A DNA stretch of 64,000 bases from Ehretia macrophylla. Lineage: Eukaryota > Streptophyta > Magnoliopsida > Boraginales > Ehretiaceae. Position 1 is the first letter of the stretch. Each line of letters opens with the position of its first letter. A program made the position numbers and the translations under genes. Under the pieces are notes generated by a model that was given only the letters and a program-made list of their open reading frames with translations, searched no databases and was not told where the DNA came from. Where the stretch lies: NCBI GenBank assembly GCA_037974665.1, contig CM075770.1, forward strand, positions 65,669,850 through 65,733,849, in the 5' to 3' direction. Shown here piece by piece: positions 45,543-56,805 of the stretch.

Positions 45543-48500
45543 GTGTTAATTGATCCGGGTGCTACTCATTCATTTATTACTCCCTTATGTGTGGAACGTG
45601 TGAAAATGAAAGTTGTATGTTTCCCATATGAAGTAGAAGTTGGTACTCCAATGGGTTCTAAACTTGTAACTAGCTCAGCTTGTAAAGCATGTAAAATCCA
45701 AATTAAGGATAGGGAATTCTCAGCCAATCTTATTGTATTACCCTTTCGAGAATATGAGGTCATTTTAGGGATGGACTGGCTGGCAAAACATCATGTCCAA
45801 CTAGATTGCTGGGCGAAGATTATAACATTCCGGGTACCTGGTCAACCAATATTAGAGGTAATGGGTCGAAGAGATTTCACTGGGAGTTCCATCATTTCAT
45901 CTACGAAAGCAGTGAAATCCTTGAGAAAAGGGTGTAGCGGATACTTAGCTTACCTTATCAACAAGCCGTCGGACAAAGCTAGGTTGGAGGAGATGCCTGT
46001 GATCAAAGACTATGCAGATGTGTTTCCAGAAGAATTGCCCGGTTTACCCTCGAATCGGGAGATCGAGTTCGTTATAGAGCTGCTACCTGGCACCCAGCCG
46101 ATATCTAAAGCTCCCTATCATATGGCACCGGTCGAGCTACAAAAATTGAAGGACCAATTGCAAGGATTGTTGAAGAAGGGGTTTGTTCAACCAAGTTCTT
46201 CACCGTGGGGTGCACCAGTTCTATTTGTAAAGAAGAAAGACGGAACGTTGATACTGTGCTTTGATTACCGAGGATTGAACCAAGTGACTGTCAAGAATAA
46301 ATACCCACTTCCACTGATCGACGAGCTATTTGATCAACTTCAAGGAGCCAAAGTGTATTCAAAACTCGACTTGAGGCAAGGGTATTATCAGTTGCGGATC
46401 AAAAAGGAAGATGTGCCTAAAACGGCTTTCAGGACGAGATATGGGCATTATGAATATGTGGTGATGCCTTTTGGACTAACTAATGCCCCTGCAGCTTTTA
46501 TGGATTTGATGCACAGGGTGTTTCAACCCTACTTGGACCAATTTGTGGTGATCTTCATTGATGATATTTTGGTATACTCAAAATCTGAGGCGGAGCATGA
46601 GCAACATCTGCGTTTGGTACTGCAGAAACTTCGAGAGCATCAATTGTATGCAAAGTTTAGCAAGTGTGAATTTTGGTTGCAGCAGATTGCATTTTTGGGG
46701 CATATCATATCCCAAGAGGGAATAGCGGTGGATCCAGCAAAGATAGAAGCAGTGATGTCTTGGAAGAAGCTGGAGAATGTTACGGAGATTCGGAGTTTTC
46801 TTGGTCTAGCCGGCTATTATCGGAGATTCGTGAAAGATTTCTCTAAGATTGCAGGACCGCTTACAAAGCTCACTCAAAAGAAAACAAAGTTCGTGTGGGA
46901 TGATAAGTGTGAGAGCAGTTTCCAAGAGTTGAAGAAAAGATTGACTACCGCACCTTTTCTTGCATTGCCTGAAGGAAGTCAAGGTTTTGTAATCTATAGC
47001 GATGCTTCAAAAGAAAGATTGGGTTGTGTGTTGATGCAAAATGGAAGGGTGATTGCATATGCTTCTAGGAAACCAAAGCCGTATGAATTAAATTACCCGA
47101 CGCATGATTTGGAATTAGCGGCTATTGTGTTTGCACTCAAGAAATGGAGGCATTATCTGTGGGGTAACAAGTTTGAGGTATTTACTGATCATAAGAGCTT
47201 GAAATACTTGTTCTCTCAAAAGGAATTGAATATGAGGCAAAGACGGTGGATGGAGCTTTTGGATGATTATAACTGCACAATCAATTATGTGCCCGGTAAA
47301 GCGAATGTAGTTACAGATGCCTTAAGTAGGAAACCAAGCATGGCAAAACTTGAAGTCAAGGTACAGGAGTTGTTGGAGGAAGTATTTTTGTGGAAGCCAC
47401 AACTGACTCGGAAAGGGTTACTTTTTGCCACTACTCAAGTTCAATCGACTTTGTTGCCTGAGTTACGAGAGGCTCAACAGAAGGACCAACAATTTCAGAA
47501 GATTAAAGAAAGCAACGCAGATTTCAAGTTTCATGATGATGGTATTTGGAGGTTTAGGAATCGGATTTGTATTCCCAATGAGCCAGAGCTGAAAAAGAAG
47601 ATTCGTGAAGAAGCCCATAATTCAAGATATACTATTCACCTCGGCGGAATGAAGATGTACCGGGATTTGAAGCAACACTATTGGTGGAATAACATGAAAA
47701 GAGAAATTGCGGAGTTTGTGGCACGGTGTTTGACTTGCCAGAGAATCAAAGCGGAACATCAACGACCCGCAGGTTTACTTCAGCCGTTGGAGATTCCTCA
47801 ATGGAAATGGGAACATATAACTATGGATTTTGTTATAGACCTACCCAGATCGCAAAAGGGTCATGATGCTGTCTGGGTCATTGTGGCACACTTTTTACCG
47901 ATGAACGAGGATAGTCTAGAGAAATTGGGAGATATGTATGTAACGAAAATTGTAAAATTGCACGGGATTCCAGTGAGTATTGTATCGGATAGGGATCCCC
48001 GTTTTACTTCCCGATTTTGGAAGAGATTGCAAGAAGCTTTGGGAACGAAGTTGAGTTTCAGCACGGCTTATCACCCTCAGACTGATGGACAATCGGAGAG
48101 AACTATTCAAATTCTGGAGGATATGCTGAGGGCGTGTGTTTTAGACTTTGGGAAAGGTTGGGAGAAATATCTATCTCTAGCGGAGTTCGCTTATAATAAT
48201 AGTTATCAGGCCACTATCGGGATGGCCCCATTTGAGGCGCTGTATGGACGTAAGTGTCGATCCCTAATTTACTGGGATGAAATAGGTAAGATGAAGACTT
48301 TTGACCCGACCCTTTTACCTGAACTTATGAAGACTGTTGATAATATCCACCTCATCCGGAAACGGATGCTTACCGCCCAGAGCAGGCAGAAGAGTTATGC
48401 AGACCGACGGAGACGGAGTCTCGAGTTCGAGGGTGGCGACAAGGTGGTCTTGAAGGTATCACTCCGGAAGGGATTGATTAAACATGGCAAGGGTGGAAAG

Positions 48501-48761
48501 TTGAGCCCGAGATTTGTAGGACCATTCGAGATAGTTGAGAAGGTTGGCAAATTGGAGTATCGCCTAGTACTACCCCAGAACCTCTCCAATATTCACGACG
48601 TCTTTCATGTTTCGATGCTGCGGAAGTATCATCCTGATTCGTTGCATATCTTGGAGCCAGACCCGTTGCAGCTTCGGGAGAACTTGTCTTACGAGGAGAA
48701 GCCCATTCGGATCCTAGACCAGCAGGATCAGGAGTTGCGCAACAGACTATACCAATGGTGA
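45543..48761 (+). CDS. pol: Pol polyprotein (protease, RT, RNase H, integrase), defective
   Basis: 1072 codons; the frame is open from 45369, in phase with gag, and the GTG at 45543 is only the edge of the open frame. Family role: process the polyprotein, copy RNA to DNA and insert it. Protease (about 1-110): active-site triplet is DPG at 45552-45560 instead of DSG/DTG. Reverse transcriptase (about 150-430): [23 protein letters not shown] and catalytic FIDDILVYS with D340-D341. RNase H (about 480-600): YSDASK, D487. Integrase: zinc-binding H692...CLTCQ, then D762, D816, E852. The spacing D816 to E852 is normal, but six residues expected after WVIV (near 781) are missing, shortening D762-D816. 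The frame ends early at LRNRLYQW by a one-base loss; the usual tail continues in another frame to 48853. Confidence 0.93.
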   Translation: MLIDPGATHSFITPLCVERVKMKVVCFPYEVEVGTPMGSKLVTSSACKACKIQIKDREFSANLIVLPFREYEVILGMDWLAKHHVQLDCWAKIITFRVPGQPILEVMGRRDFTGSSIISSTKAVKSLRKGCSGYLAYLINKPSDKARLEEMPVIKDYADVFPEELPGLPSNREIEFVIELLPGTQPISKAPYHMAPVELQKLKDQLQGLLKKGFVQPSSSPWGAPVLFVKKKDGTLILCFDYRGLNQVTVKNKYPLPLIDELFDQLQGAKVYSKLDLRQGYYQLRIKKEDVPKTAFRTRYGHYEYVVMPFGLTNAPAAFMDLMHRVFQPYLDQFVVIFIDDILVYSKSEAEHEQHLRLVLQKLREHQLYAKFSKCEFWLQQIAFLGHIISQEGIAVDPAKIEAVMSWKKLENVTEIRSFLGLAGYYRRFVKDFSKIAGPLTKLTQKKTKFVWDDKCESSFQELKKRLTTAPFLALPEGSQGFVIYSDASKERLGCVLMQNGRVIAYASRKPKPYELNYPTHDLELAAIVFALKKWRHYLWGNKFEVFTDHKSLKYLFSQKELNMRQRRWMELLDDYNCTINYVPGKANVVTDALSRKPSMAKLEVKVQELLEEVFLWKPQLTRKGLLFATTQVQSTLLPELREAQQKDQQFQKIKESNADFKFHDDGIWRFRNRICIPNEPELKKKIREEAHNSRYTIHLGGMKMYRDLKQHYWWNNMKREIAEFVARCLTCQRIKAEHQRPAGLLQPLEIPQWKWEHITMDFVIDLPRSQKGHDAVWVIVAHFLPMNEDSLEKLGDMYVTKIVKLHGIPVSIVSDRDPRFTSRFWKRLQEALGTKLSFSTAYHPQTDGQSERTIQILEDMLRACVLDFGKGWEKYLSLAEFAYNNSYQATIGMAPFEALYGRKCRSLIYWDEIGKMKTFDPTLLPELMKTVDNIHLIRKRMLTAQSRQKSYADRRRRSLEFEGGDKVVLKVSLRKGLIKHGKGGKLSPRFVGPFEIVEKVGKLEYRLVLPQNLSNIHDVFHVSMLRKYHPDSLHILEPDPLQLRENLSYEEKPIRILDQQDQELRNRLYQW

Positions 48762-48853
48762 AAGTGTTGTGGGATCATCATGGAGTCGAAGAAGCAACAT
48801 GGGAAAGGCGAGACCAGATGGAGCAGCAATATCCAGCTTTATTTCAAAGGTAA
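48746..48853 (+). pseudogene. Frameshifted C-terminal tail of pol (chromodomain-like)
   Basis: In the -1 frame a 35-codon tail reads on from the end of pol, with VKVLW, GVEEATWE and QQYPALF, then TAA. This is the usual end of pol in chromodomain-bearing plant gypsy elements, thought to help target chromatin. A single-base deletion just before 48746 detached it. Confidence 0.8.
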
Positions 48854-48857
48854 TATT

Positions 48858-48876
48858 GAATTTCGGGATGAAATTC
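48858..48876 (+). other. Hairpin upstream of polypurine tract (nested gypsy)
   Basis: GAATTTC-GGGAT-GAAATTC: perfect 7-bp stem, 5-nt loop, between the pol stop and the polypurine tract. Confidence 0.72.
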
Positions 48877-48879
48877 TTT

Positions 48880-48893
48880 TAAGGAGGGGAGGA
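48880..48893 (+). other. Polypurine tract of the nested gypsy element
   Basis: TAAGGAGGGGAGGA directly before the 3' LTR start TGTGAGGCCC. Confidence 0.88.
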
Positions 48894-51800
48894 TGTGAGG
48901 CCCGATCCCGATTTGCGTGCGATACCTCGTTTCGTGTGCCCTAATCTAGATTTGTGTGCCTTGACCTAGGTTTAAGAATTGTGCTCATTTTATGTGCCAT
49001 GCATTGAATTACGTGCATTCATTTAAGTTTGCGTGCATTTACTTGAAAAACGTACATTCGTCTCGTAGTTTGTGTCCTACCTCGTAGTGCGTGCCTTAGA
49101 CCTAAGAAAGCGTGCCCTCACGCTAATCAAGAAAGCTTCTTACACGGAGCACTAGACTATTAAACAATCCTACAAAATCCACTATCAATATTATAATCCT
49201 AATTCAACTCACTAGAAGACAAAAAATTCACTAAACACTAGACATTCCTTATTCTTTTTGCACTTTCAAGACACAATTAAATAACATCCAAAACATGACA
49301 AAAATTCAGATTATTGAGAAGCTTTGGCCGACCACTATGTGGTTTCTTTGCATGCATGTTTAATTCAAAATGATTCTAGACAAGTCATGACACAAAAACA
49401 CTTATCAATGCATAAAAAAATTGCTCAAAACCACCACAATTCCTCTCCTTGTTCGACCAAAAAACCATTGCCCAAGCTAGCATTTTAAAATAACTCCTTG
49501 AAGACACAAAAAGACTGAAATTGGGCTGCCCAAGGCCGACCATATGCTTGAAACAATGCAAAACATCACTCTTTGTCATTCTTTGTCATATTCTCTCATT
49601 TCTTCCTCAATCTTCTCTCTCTCCCTCTCATTCTCCTCACCATCTCTCGGCCTTGGCTGAGCTCTCACCATCTCTTGCTCATTTTCATCAACTCATGGTG
49701 CATCCAGACAAGCAACAATCAAAGAAACTCAAGCAAACAAGCTAGGATACGAAAATCACACATGCATGTCCTTTGAAGTCTTCATTTCGGTCCTATGTGA
49801 GTTTTTAAGCTTCGATTTCTTTTCTTCTTGTTCTAACCCCATGCATGTACTAAGATCTTGGTCACTAAGCTAGGAAAAATAGAGAAAATCTAGTTGGAAT
49901 CTCGGCTAGGCAAAGGAGAAGAAGAAAAGTTTGCTTCAACAAGTTTTTGTGCATCCTCTTGGTTGATTTCTAAGGTGAGGGCTAAAACCTTTTGAAAATC
50001 CTTCAAAAATTCACATGCATGCTCATAAATGTATGTATTTGCTTCTGTACTTGAGTTGTATGTTCGTTCATAAGCTTCTTCAACCATGCATGGCAAGATC
50101 TTGGCTTGAAACTGATGATAGGTGAAGTCGGATTATGTGACAGCTCTCTGACCAGTTGTTCCGAGGTAAGTTTTGCTAGGCAAATGATGTTGAAAATGCA
50201 TTAAAATTGGTAGGTGACTAGTTTTTCCAGTTTTGAACATTTTTTTGCAGAAATAGGCCAAAGCTAATTCTGACTCTAATGTCCTCAAAATGGCAAATCT
50301 TTAAAATGTATCCAAATCTGGAAATCTGGAAAAAAATGAAGCAGGTTTTGACAGATGCACTGACCTTGTAGAACGAACCAGATTTGACTTAGTAAATGAT
50401 GTCCAAAATGCATGAAATTTTGTGTGCTAATATATTTTTCAGTTTTCGACATATTTGTAAGAAATGGACTAAGGCTCAATCTGACCCTAAGGACCTCAAA
50501 AACGTCAATTATCGAAATGTGTGCAAATCTGGACAGTTTTGTGCTATCCCACTGTTTCGGCTATAACTAACGATCTGGAACTCCAAATGATGCAAGGTTT
50601 GTTTCTGATTTTAGTTCACTTCTTAAGATTTAATTTGACATCTTATTCACTGGAATTTGATATTGTTTGCTTATCTTAATGATTGTGAGAAAACAGCCTA
50701 TTGCAGTAAGGGTTTCACTTAGTGTTGTGCTTAGAAAATTGTTGTGATTTCTCTTGTTGAATTAAATGCTTGGGATTGTAGCTTTGGAATGTTGTGTGGA
50801 CTGTTTTGAATGTTTGAGGATGTTGGATTAACTGATGCGTGGCTTGAGATTGACCTTGAGTTGGTTTTGGGCTTAAATTGCACGGATATGCACGAAATGG
50901 AAACCCTAATGACTAGGTAGTCTTGCTAAGTGATGATCATTTGGATATTGTGTGGAAGTATATGCTTAGTAGGCTGCCCGTAGATGCCCTTATAACCTTA
51001 AATGGAATTTTGAGCATTGCATGTTGACAAATAGGCTTTTACTGCATCCGAGCCCACGTAAATGTTGTTGCATGTTGAATAATTCTATCACCTGATTACG
51101 TGGACTTCGAAATGAGTTATATGGCTTGATTTACATGTGTTACATGGCTGCCCGTTTAATGTTCATATAACTCTATATGCCTTTCAAGTGAAATTACTTG
51201 TCTTATCGTGCCCTGTCTGTTTGCTTGTCAATGTGCAATCTTATGACTGTCCAAAGGCAACCTACTTTGTTGTCGTCCTAACGTGATATGTTAATGTCAT
51301 AAATGTGCACTGCATACAAGGTTGCAACCTTTCCTGTCGGCATGGTAGCAATCATGCACACCGGGCGGCATCGGGCTTGCCGGTGCACCCGTGACTACCA
51401 TGGTCCCATTCCCTCTCTCGCTTGGGGGCTAGACTTCCTCGGAGAGTTAGGTCGTAGGATTTCGGGGTACATCCGGAGTACACCCACCTGGCGTGTTAAG
51501 GGGATGATTTGAAGTTGGCCATAACAATTGATTCTGGAACTGATCTGAGAGCAAAAGCTCACTGTATCCTTTTACTATGTGTATAAGTACTCTCTCTTGG
51601 TTCCTAGAGAACCTCGGGGAGGAAAGACTGGTATTTCTGTCCCTGTACTTATATTATTGTTATATTCATGCTTGCAAAAGGATTTCATAAGTTGAACCGA
51701 AAAATGAGTTTCAAAACCTATTTCTCGTTCCCCCTCGCTGAGTTCATAAGGACTCACCCTCTTTTATCATCTCAAATGAAGAAGATCCAGAACAGGTACC

Positions 51801-52439
51801 TGAGGACGGTGTGGCTAACGATGAATCCTTGGAGTGATTGCCTGTCTTGTGTGCTTTGCGTGATTGTGGCTACTTGTGAACTCTATGCTACTTGAAGACT
51901 ATTTCTTTTACGTTGCTTGCTATTTGTAATGTAAAAAGACCCCCGTTGTAATTTGGGGTCTAATTTTGGTTTGTACTGATATTGCTAGACAGACACTAGA
52001 CACTACTATGATCGTTTTGCTACTATTACTGCTAGTATCTATCATAGGTTATGACGTATTAGGTAAGGACTAAGTAAATGAACCTATCCAATCTTAAACA
52101 AGTACACCCTTTTAAGCTAAGATCAACAGGTACTTTTGTAACGAGGATAAATAAATCAAACGAGACATCGAGATAACCAATATGCATTTCAATTGATGTT
52201 AAATGGTAATCCTAGATGGAAATGAAATTGAGCTTAGAGAAATTTGAGGCGTTTAGAGAATTAGACCAAACCAAAGAGCCCAATTACAGCCGTTATGCTG
52301 CCGGTTTTCCGAAAAATTTTGGAGTTTAGGCCAAAACATTAAGTGTTAAATCTTCATGAACGGCTAAGTACGAGACGTGTCCAGAACATTTAGATCACAC
52401 CCTAGTCTAACCTTTATAGGCTGGATTAGGGGCGTGACA
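48894..52439 (+). repeat. 3' LTR of the nested gypsy element (3546 bp)
   Basis: TGTGAGGCCCG to GGGCGTGACA, collinear with the 5' LTR except for the single copy of the 108-bp segment and scattered substitutions and small indels. Confidence 0.92.
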
Positions 52440-52491
52440 CAATAACCTTCGATTCTAGACGAAAATCATATTAATTGGAGTTTGGTAATGA

Positions 52492-52603
52492 AGGTAAAAT
52501 TAGCTCCTAAGTTAGACTATTGTAAATAAGTTGAGTTTACTTCATAGCTTCATTTGTGCTTGCATTCTATTGTTATTTTGAGTTGTTTTAAGGTATCTTT
52601 ACA
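52492..52603. repeat. Inversion-flanking repeat A, inverted copy
   Basis: Reverse complement of 39189-39301, at the right end of the inverted segment. Confidence 0.85.
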
Positions 52604-52648
52604 TTGAACTTAGTTGGTTCCAATTACTAGTTACACGATATAATTTAT
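52604..52648. repeat. Inversion-flanking repeat B, direct copy
   Basis: TTGAACTTAGTTGGTTCC to ATAATTTA, normal LTR orientation; inverted partner at 39305-39351. Confidence 0.82.
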
Positions 52649-52919
52649 TCACGTGCACGTTAAATGATGAAATGTACGTAAATTGAGATAAATGCACATA
52701 AATCAATTTAAAACATATAAAATGATTTAATTATTATCTACGTTACCCAAATTACTCAAGGATACGTACTTGAATTTAAATACACATTAATCGAGGCATA
52801 GGCACATAAAACGATATAAATTCATATTAGTTGATATAAAGATACATTAAATGATGCAAAAATGTATGAAATGTTATAAAATGCATGTAAGCTTGGTACG
52901 GTGTTTCATGGGTTTCACA

Positions 52920-52924
52920 GTTAC
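52920..52924. repeat. Target site duplication GTTAC (right)
   Basis: Directly after the element; the 5S spacer resumes as GTTACGCTGCGCACAGC. Confidence 0.93.
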
Positions 52925-53287
52925 GCTGCGCACAGCATACCATTGGAAAGATCTTCGAGAGCTCTACGACGGGGGAAACAAGCCCGCTCAGCTGTGCCTG
53001 TTTTTGGAGCCCAAAATTGAACGTTTTCATCAGTTTCGGTCCACTTTCCCTCTTTTGCTCTGTTTTTTCTATCTGGATCGTACGTCGTGAGCTGTTAAAA
53101 GGACTACAACCTAACTTGCGGGATATTACAGGGCCCTAAAACCCGTCGATATCACATTTTGCGAGGATGCTGTGTTGTTGAAGCGGATGGGTTGTCGTTA
53201 AGCCCATTGGGCCTTTTGAATGGGCCATCTCTCTGGGGTGGGACTGTGAACCGTGAACACATAAAGGATTTGTGCTGGCAACATGAC

Positions 53288-53406
53288 GGGTGCGATCATG
53301 CTAGCACTAATGCACTAGATCACATCAGAACTCTGAAGTTAAGCGTGCTTGGGCAAGAGTAGTACTAGGATGGATGACCCCCTGGGAAGTCCCCGTGTTG
53401 CACCCA
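53288..53406 (+). rRNA. 5S rRNA gene copy 33
   Basis: Full length. Differences: A13G, C15T, C29T, G30A, C35A, C47T, G68A, G87A, T106C, C119A. Confidence 0.94.
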
Positions 53407-53966
53407 CCCTTTTCAATTTTTTTTGCCACGGTTAGGGTTGCCAAGATACTTTATCCACCACATTTCTATTATTGAATCCCACAGCACCTTAGGCAAGACA
53501 ACTTCACTTCACGTAGAGGCTGAGCCAGCAAACCGAGGGCGTGCGGTTTGGGACCACGTCTCAGTCGCTCCAGTGACCATAACTTTTGATTTGTAAGGAG
53601 TTACGCAGTGCACAACATACCGTTTGAAAGCTCTCCGAGACCTCTACGATGGGGGCTGCAAGCCTTCTCGGCTATTCCAATTTTGGAGCATAAAATCAAA
53701 TATTTTCATCAGTTTCGGGCTACTTTCCTTCTTTTGCTCTGTTTTTGGGTCCCGGATCGTACGTCATGAGCTGTTAAAAGGAAGACAACCTAACTCGCAG
53801 GATATTACAGGTCCTTACAATGCGTCGATATCACGTCTTACGAGGATGCTGCATTGTTGAAGCGAATGGGTTGTCGTTAAGCCCATTGGGCCTTTTGAAT
53901 GGGCCATCTCTCTAGGCTGGGACTGTGAACCGTCAACACATAAAGGATTTGTGCCCTCAACATGAC

Positions 53967-54086
53967 AGGTGTGATCATACCAGCACTAATCCATCGGATC
54001 CCATCAAGACTCCGAAGTTAAGCGTGCTTGGGCGAGAGTAGTACTAGGATGGGTGACCCCCCTGGGAAGTCCTAGTGTTGCACCCC
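53967..54086 (+). rRNA. 5S rRNA gene copy 34 (1-nt insertion)
   Basis: 120 nt: one extra C in the C-run near position 95. Other differences: G1A, C6T, G25C, C28T, G41A, A42G, C107A. Confidence 0.93.
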
Positions 54087-54646
54087 CTTTTTCAATTTTT
54101 TTTGCCTTGGTTAGGGTTGCCAAGATACTTTATCCACCACATTTCTATTACTAAATTCCACGGCATCTTGGGCAAGACAACAACGCTTCACGTAGAGGCT
54201 GGGCCCGTAAATCGAGAGCGTAGGGTTTGTGGCCTGGTCTTTGTCGCTCAAGTGCCCATAACTTTTGATCCATAAGGAGTTACGCGGCCCACAACATACT
54301 ATTGGAAAGCTCTTCGAGAGCTCTACGATGTGGGCAGCAAGCCTGCTGAGCTGCGCTTGTTTTCGAAGCCTAAAATCGAATGTTTTCATCAGTTTCGGGC
54401 CACTTTTCTTCTCTTGCTCTGTTTTTCTGTCCCGGATCGTACGTCGTGAGCTGTTAAAAGTACGACAACCTAACTCGCGGGACATTAAAGGGTCCTACTA
54501 CGCGTCCATATCACCTCTAGCGAGGATGTTGCGTTATTGAAGATGATGGGTTGTCGTTAAGCCCATTGGGCCTTTTGAATGGGCCATCTCTCTGGGCTGG
54601 GACTGTGAACCGTCAACACATAAAGGATTTGCGCCCACAACATGAT

Positions 54647-54765
54647 AGGTGTGATCATACCAGCACTAATGCACCGGATCCCATCATAACTCTGAAGTTA
54701 AGCGTGCTTGGGCAAGAGTAGTACTAGAATGGGTGACTCTCTGGGAAGTCCTCGTGATGCATCCC
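54647..54765 (+). rRNA. 5S rRNA gene copy 35
   Basis: Full length. Differences: G1A, C6T, G41T, C47T, G68A, G82A, C92T, C94T, T111A, C116T; eight of ten are C-to-T or G-to-A. Confidence 0.94.
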
Positions 54766-55326
54766 CACTTTTTAATTTTTTTTGCCCCGGTTAAGGTTGC
54801 CAAATACTTTATCCTGAACATTTCTATTACCGAATCCCACGGCACCTTGGGCAAAACAACATCGCTTCACGTAGAGGCTGGGCCCGCAAACCGAGGGCGT
54901 AGTGCTTGGGACTAGGTCTCCGTCACTCCAGTGCCCATAACTTTTGATCCGTAAGGAGTTACTCGGTACATAGCATACTGTTGGAAAGCTCTCCGAGAGC
55001 TCTATGACGAGCGTAGCAAACTTGCTCGACTGCGCCTATTTTCGGAACCCAAAATTGAATGTTTTCATTAGTTTCGGGCCACTTTTCTTCTTTTTGCACT
55101 GTTTTTCCATCCTGGATCGTATGTCATGAGCCGCGAAAAGGACGACAACCTAACTCGCGGGACATTAAAGGGCCCTACAAAACGTCGATATCACGTCTTG
55201 CGAGGATAGTGCGTTGTTGAAGTGAATGGGTTCTCGTTAGGCCCATTGGGCCTTTTGAATAGGCCATCTCTTTAGGCTGGGACTGTGAACTGTCAACACA
55301 TAAAGGATTTGTGCCCATAACATGAC

Positions 55327-55445
55327 GGGTGCGATCATACCAGTACTAATGCACCGGATCCCATCAGAACTCCAAAGTTAAGCGTGCTTAGGCGAGAGTA
55401 GTACTAGGATGGGTGACCCCCTGAGAAGTTCTCGTGTTGCACCCC
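55327..55445 (+). rRNA. 5S rRNA gene copy 36
   Basis: Full length, five differences, all C-to-T or G-to-A: C18T, G48A, G64A, G98A, C104T. Confidence 0.95.
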
Positions 55446-55975
55446 ATTTTTCAATTTTTTCTGCCCCGGTTAGGGTTGCCAAGATACTTTATCCACCACA
55501 TTTCTATTACCGAATCCCACGGCACCTTGGGCAAGAAACATTCGCTTCACGTAGAGGCTGGGCCTGCAAATTGAGGGCGTAAGGCTTTTGACCAGGTCTC
55601 CGTCGCTCCAGTGCCCATGACTTTTGATCCGTAAGGAGTTATGCGGCGCACAACATACAGTTGGAGAACTCTCATAGAGCTCTACGACTGGGGCAGCAAG
55701 CCTACTCGGTTGCGCCCATTTTTGGAGCCCAAAATCGAGTATTTTCATCAGTTTCGGGCAACTTTTCTTCTGTTGCTCTGTATTTTCATCCCAGATCGTA
55801 CATCATTAGCTGTTAAAAGGATGACAACATAACTCGCAAGGCATTAGAGGGCCTTACAACGCGTTGATATCACGTCTTGCATGGATGTTGCGTTGTTGAA
55901 GCGGATAGGTTGTCGTTAAGCCCATTAGGACTTTTGAATGGGCCATCTCTCTGGGCTGGGACTATGAACCGTCAA

Positions 55976-56005
55976 CACATAAAGGATTTGTGCCCACAAC
56001 ATGAT
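55976..56005 (+). promoter_or_regulatory. 5S upstream promoter elements (representative, copy 37)
   Basis: The 30 bases before the gene hold ATAAAGG at about -27 to -21, GCCC at about -14 to -11, and in most other copies a C at -1 (T in this one). Plant 5S genes are known to use a TATA-like box near -28, GC near -12 and C at -1. The same layout stands before nearly every copy in the window. Confidence 0.65.
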
Positions 56006-56124
56006 GGGTGCGATCATACCAGCACTAATGCACCGGATCCCATCAGAACTCCAAAGTTAAGCATGCTTGGGCGAGAGTAGTATTAGGATGGGTGACCCCT
56101 TGGGAAGTCCTCGTGTTGCACCCC
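56006..56124 (+). rRNA. 5S rRNA gene copy 37
   Basis: Full length and among the best preserved: G48A, G58A, C78T, C95T, all transitions of the deamination type. Confidence 0.95.
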
Positions 56125-56127
56125 CCA

Positions 56128-56143
56128 TTTTCAATTTTTTTTT
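56128..56143 (+). terminator. Pol III terminator-like T runs (representative, copy 37)
   Basis: TTTT begins four bases after the gene end and a T9 run follows at 56135-56143. Runs of four or more T stop RNA polymerase III. Almost every unit has this pair; the truncated copies 14 and 28 have lost it. Confidence 0.75.
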
Positions 56144-56686
56144 GCCCCGGCTAGGGTTGCCAAGATACTTTATCCACCACATTTCTATTACCAAATCCCA
56201 CAGCACCTTGGGCAAGACAACTTCGCTTCACGTGGAGGCTGGGACCGTAAACCGAGGGCGTGGGGCTTGTGACCAGGTCTCCGTCGCTTCGGTGCCCTTA
56301 CCTTTTAATCCGTAAGGAGTTACGTGGTGCAAGGCATACTGTTGAAAAGCTCACCGAGAGCTCTACGATGGGCGCAGCAAGCCTGCTAAGCTGCGCCTGT
56401 TTTCGGAGCCCAAAATCGAATATTTTCATCAGTTTCGGGCCACTTTCCTTCTTTTGCTCTGTTTTTCCGTCCTGGATCGTACGTCGTGAGTTGTTAAAAG
56501 GACGACAACCTAACTCGCGGGATATTACAGGCCCCTACAACTCGTATATATCACGTCTTGCAAGGATGCTGTGTTGTTGAAGCGGATGCGTTGTCGTTAA
56601 GCCCATTGGGCCTTCTGAATGGGCCATCTCTCTGGGCTGGGACAGTGAACCGTCAACACATAAAGGATTTGTGCCTACAACATGAC

Positions 56687-56805
56687 GGGTGCGATCATAC
56701 CAGCACTAATGCACCGGATCCCATCAGAACTCCGAAGTTAAGCATGCTTGGGTGAGAGTAGTACTAGGATGGGTGACCCCTTAGGAAGTTCTCGTGTTGC
56801 ACCCT
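56687..56805 (+). rRNA. 5S rRNA gene copy 38
   Basis: Full length. Differences: G58A, C67T, C95T, G97A, C104T, C119T, all of the deamination type. Confidence 0.95.

Larger units (their letters stand above)
40436..52439 (+). mobile_element. Nested Ty3/gypsy retrotransposon, chromovirus-like
   Basis: A 12.0-kb element inside the right LTR of the 33318 element: 5' LTR 40436-44103, primer site 44118-44129, gag-pol frame 44367-48853, polypurine tract 48880-48893, 3' LTR 48894-52439. Domain order gag, protease, reverse transcriptase, RNase H, integrase is Ty3/gypsy. The long LTRs and the C-terminal tail ending EEATWE...YP.LF fit the Tekay/Del type of plant chromovirus; the lineage is an inference. 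Several lesions show it is no longer autonomous: a stop in gag, a changed protease site, an integrase deletion and a terminal frameshift. No clean target duplication flanks it (TGAGA left, CAATA right). Confidence 0.92.
33318..52919 (-). mobile_element. LTR element with gag remnant, minus orientation, holding a nested gypsy element
   Basis: On the + strand it begins TGTCACGACCCC and ends GGGTTTCACA, with GTTAC on both sides. The primer site lies beside the right LTR and the polypurine tract beside the left one, so the element reads right to left. Left LTR 33318-35803, internal part 35804-38253, right LTR 38254-40435 plus 52440-52919, the gap being the nested element. Without the nested element it is about 7.6 kb. 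Only a broken gag fragment is present and pol is absent, so it depended on other elements to move. Confidence 0.9.
52440..52919 (-). repeat. Right LTR of the 33318 element, right piece
   Basis: 52440-52603 is still inverted relative to the left LTR (CAATAACCTTCGATTCTAG back to GGTATCTTTACA). From 52604 (TTGAACTTAGTTGG) normal orientation resumes and runs to TTTCACA at 52919. A few bases near the end (TTTCATGGGTTTCACA) differ from the left LTR. Confidence 0.88.
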
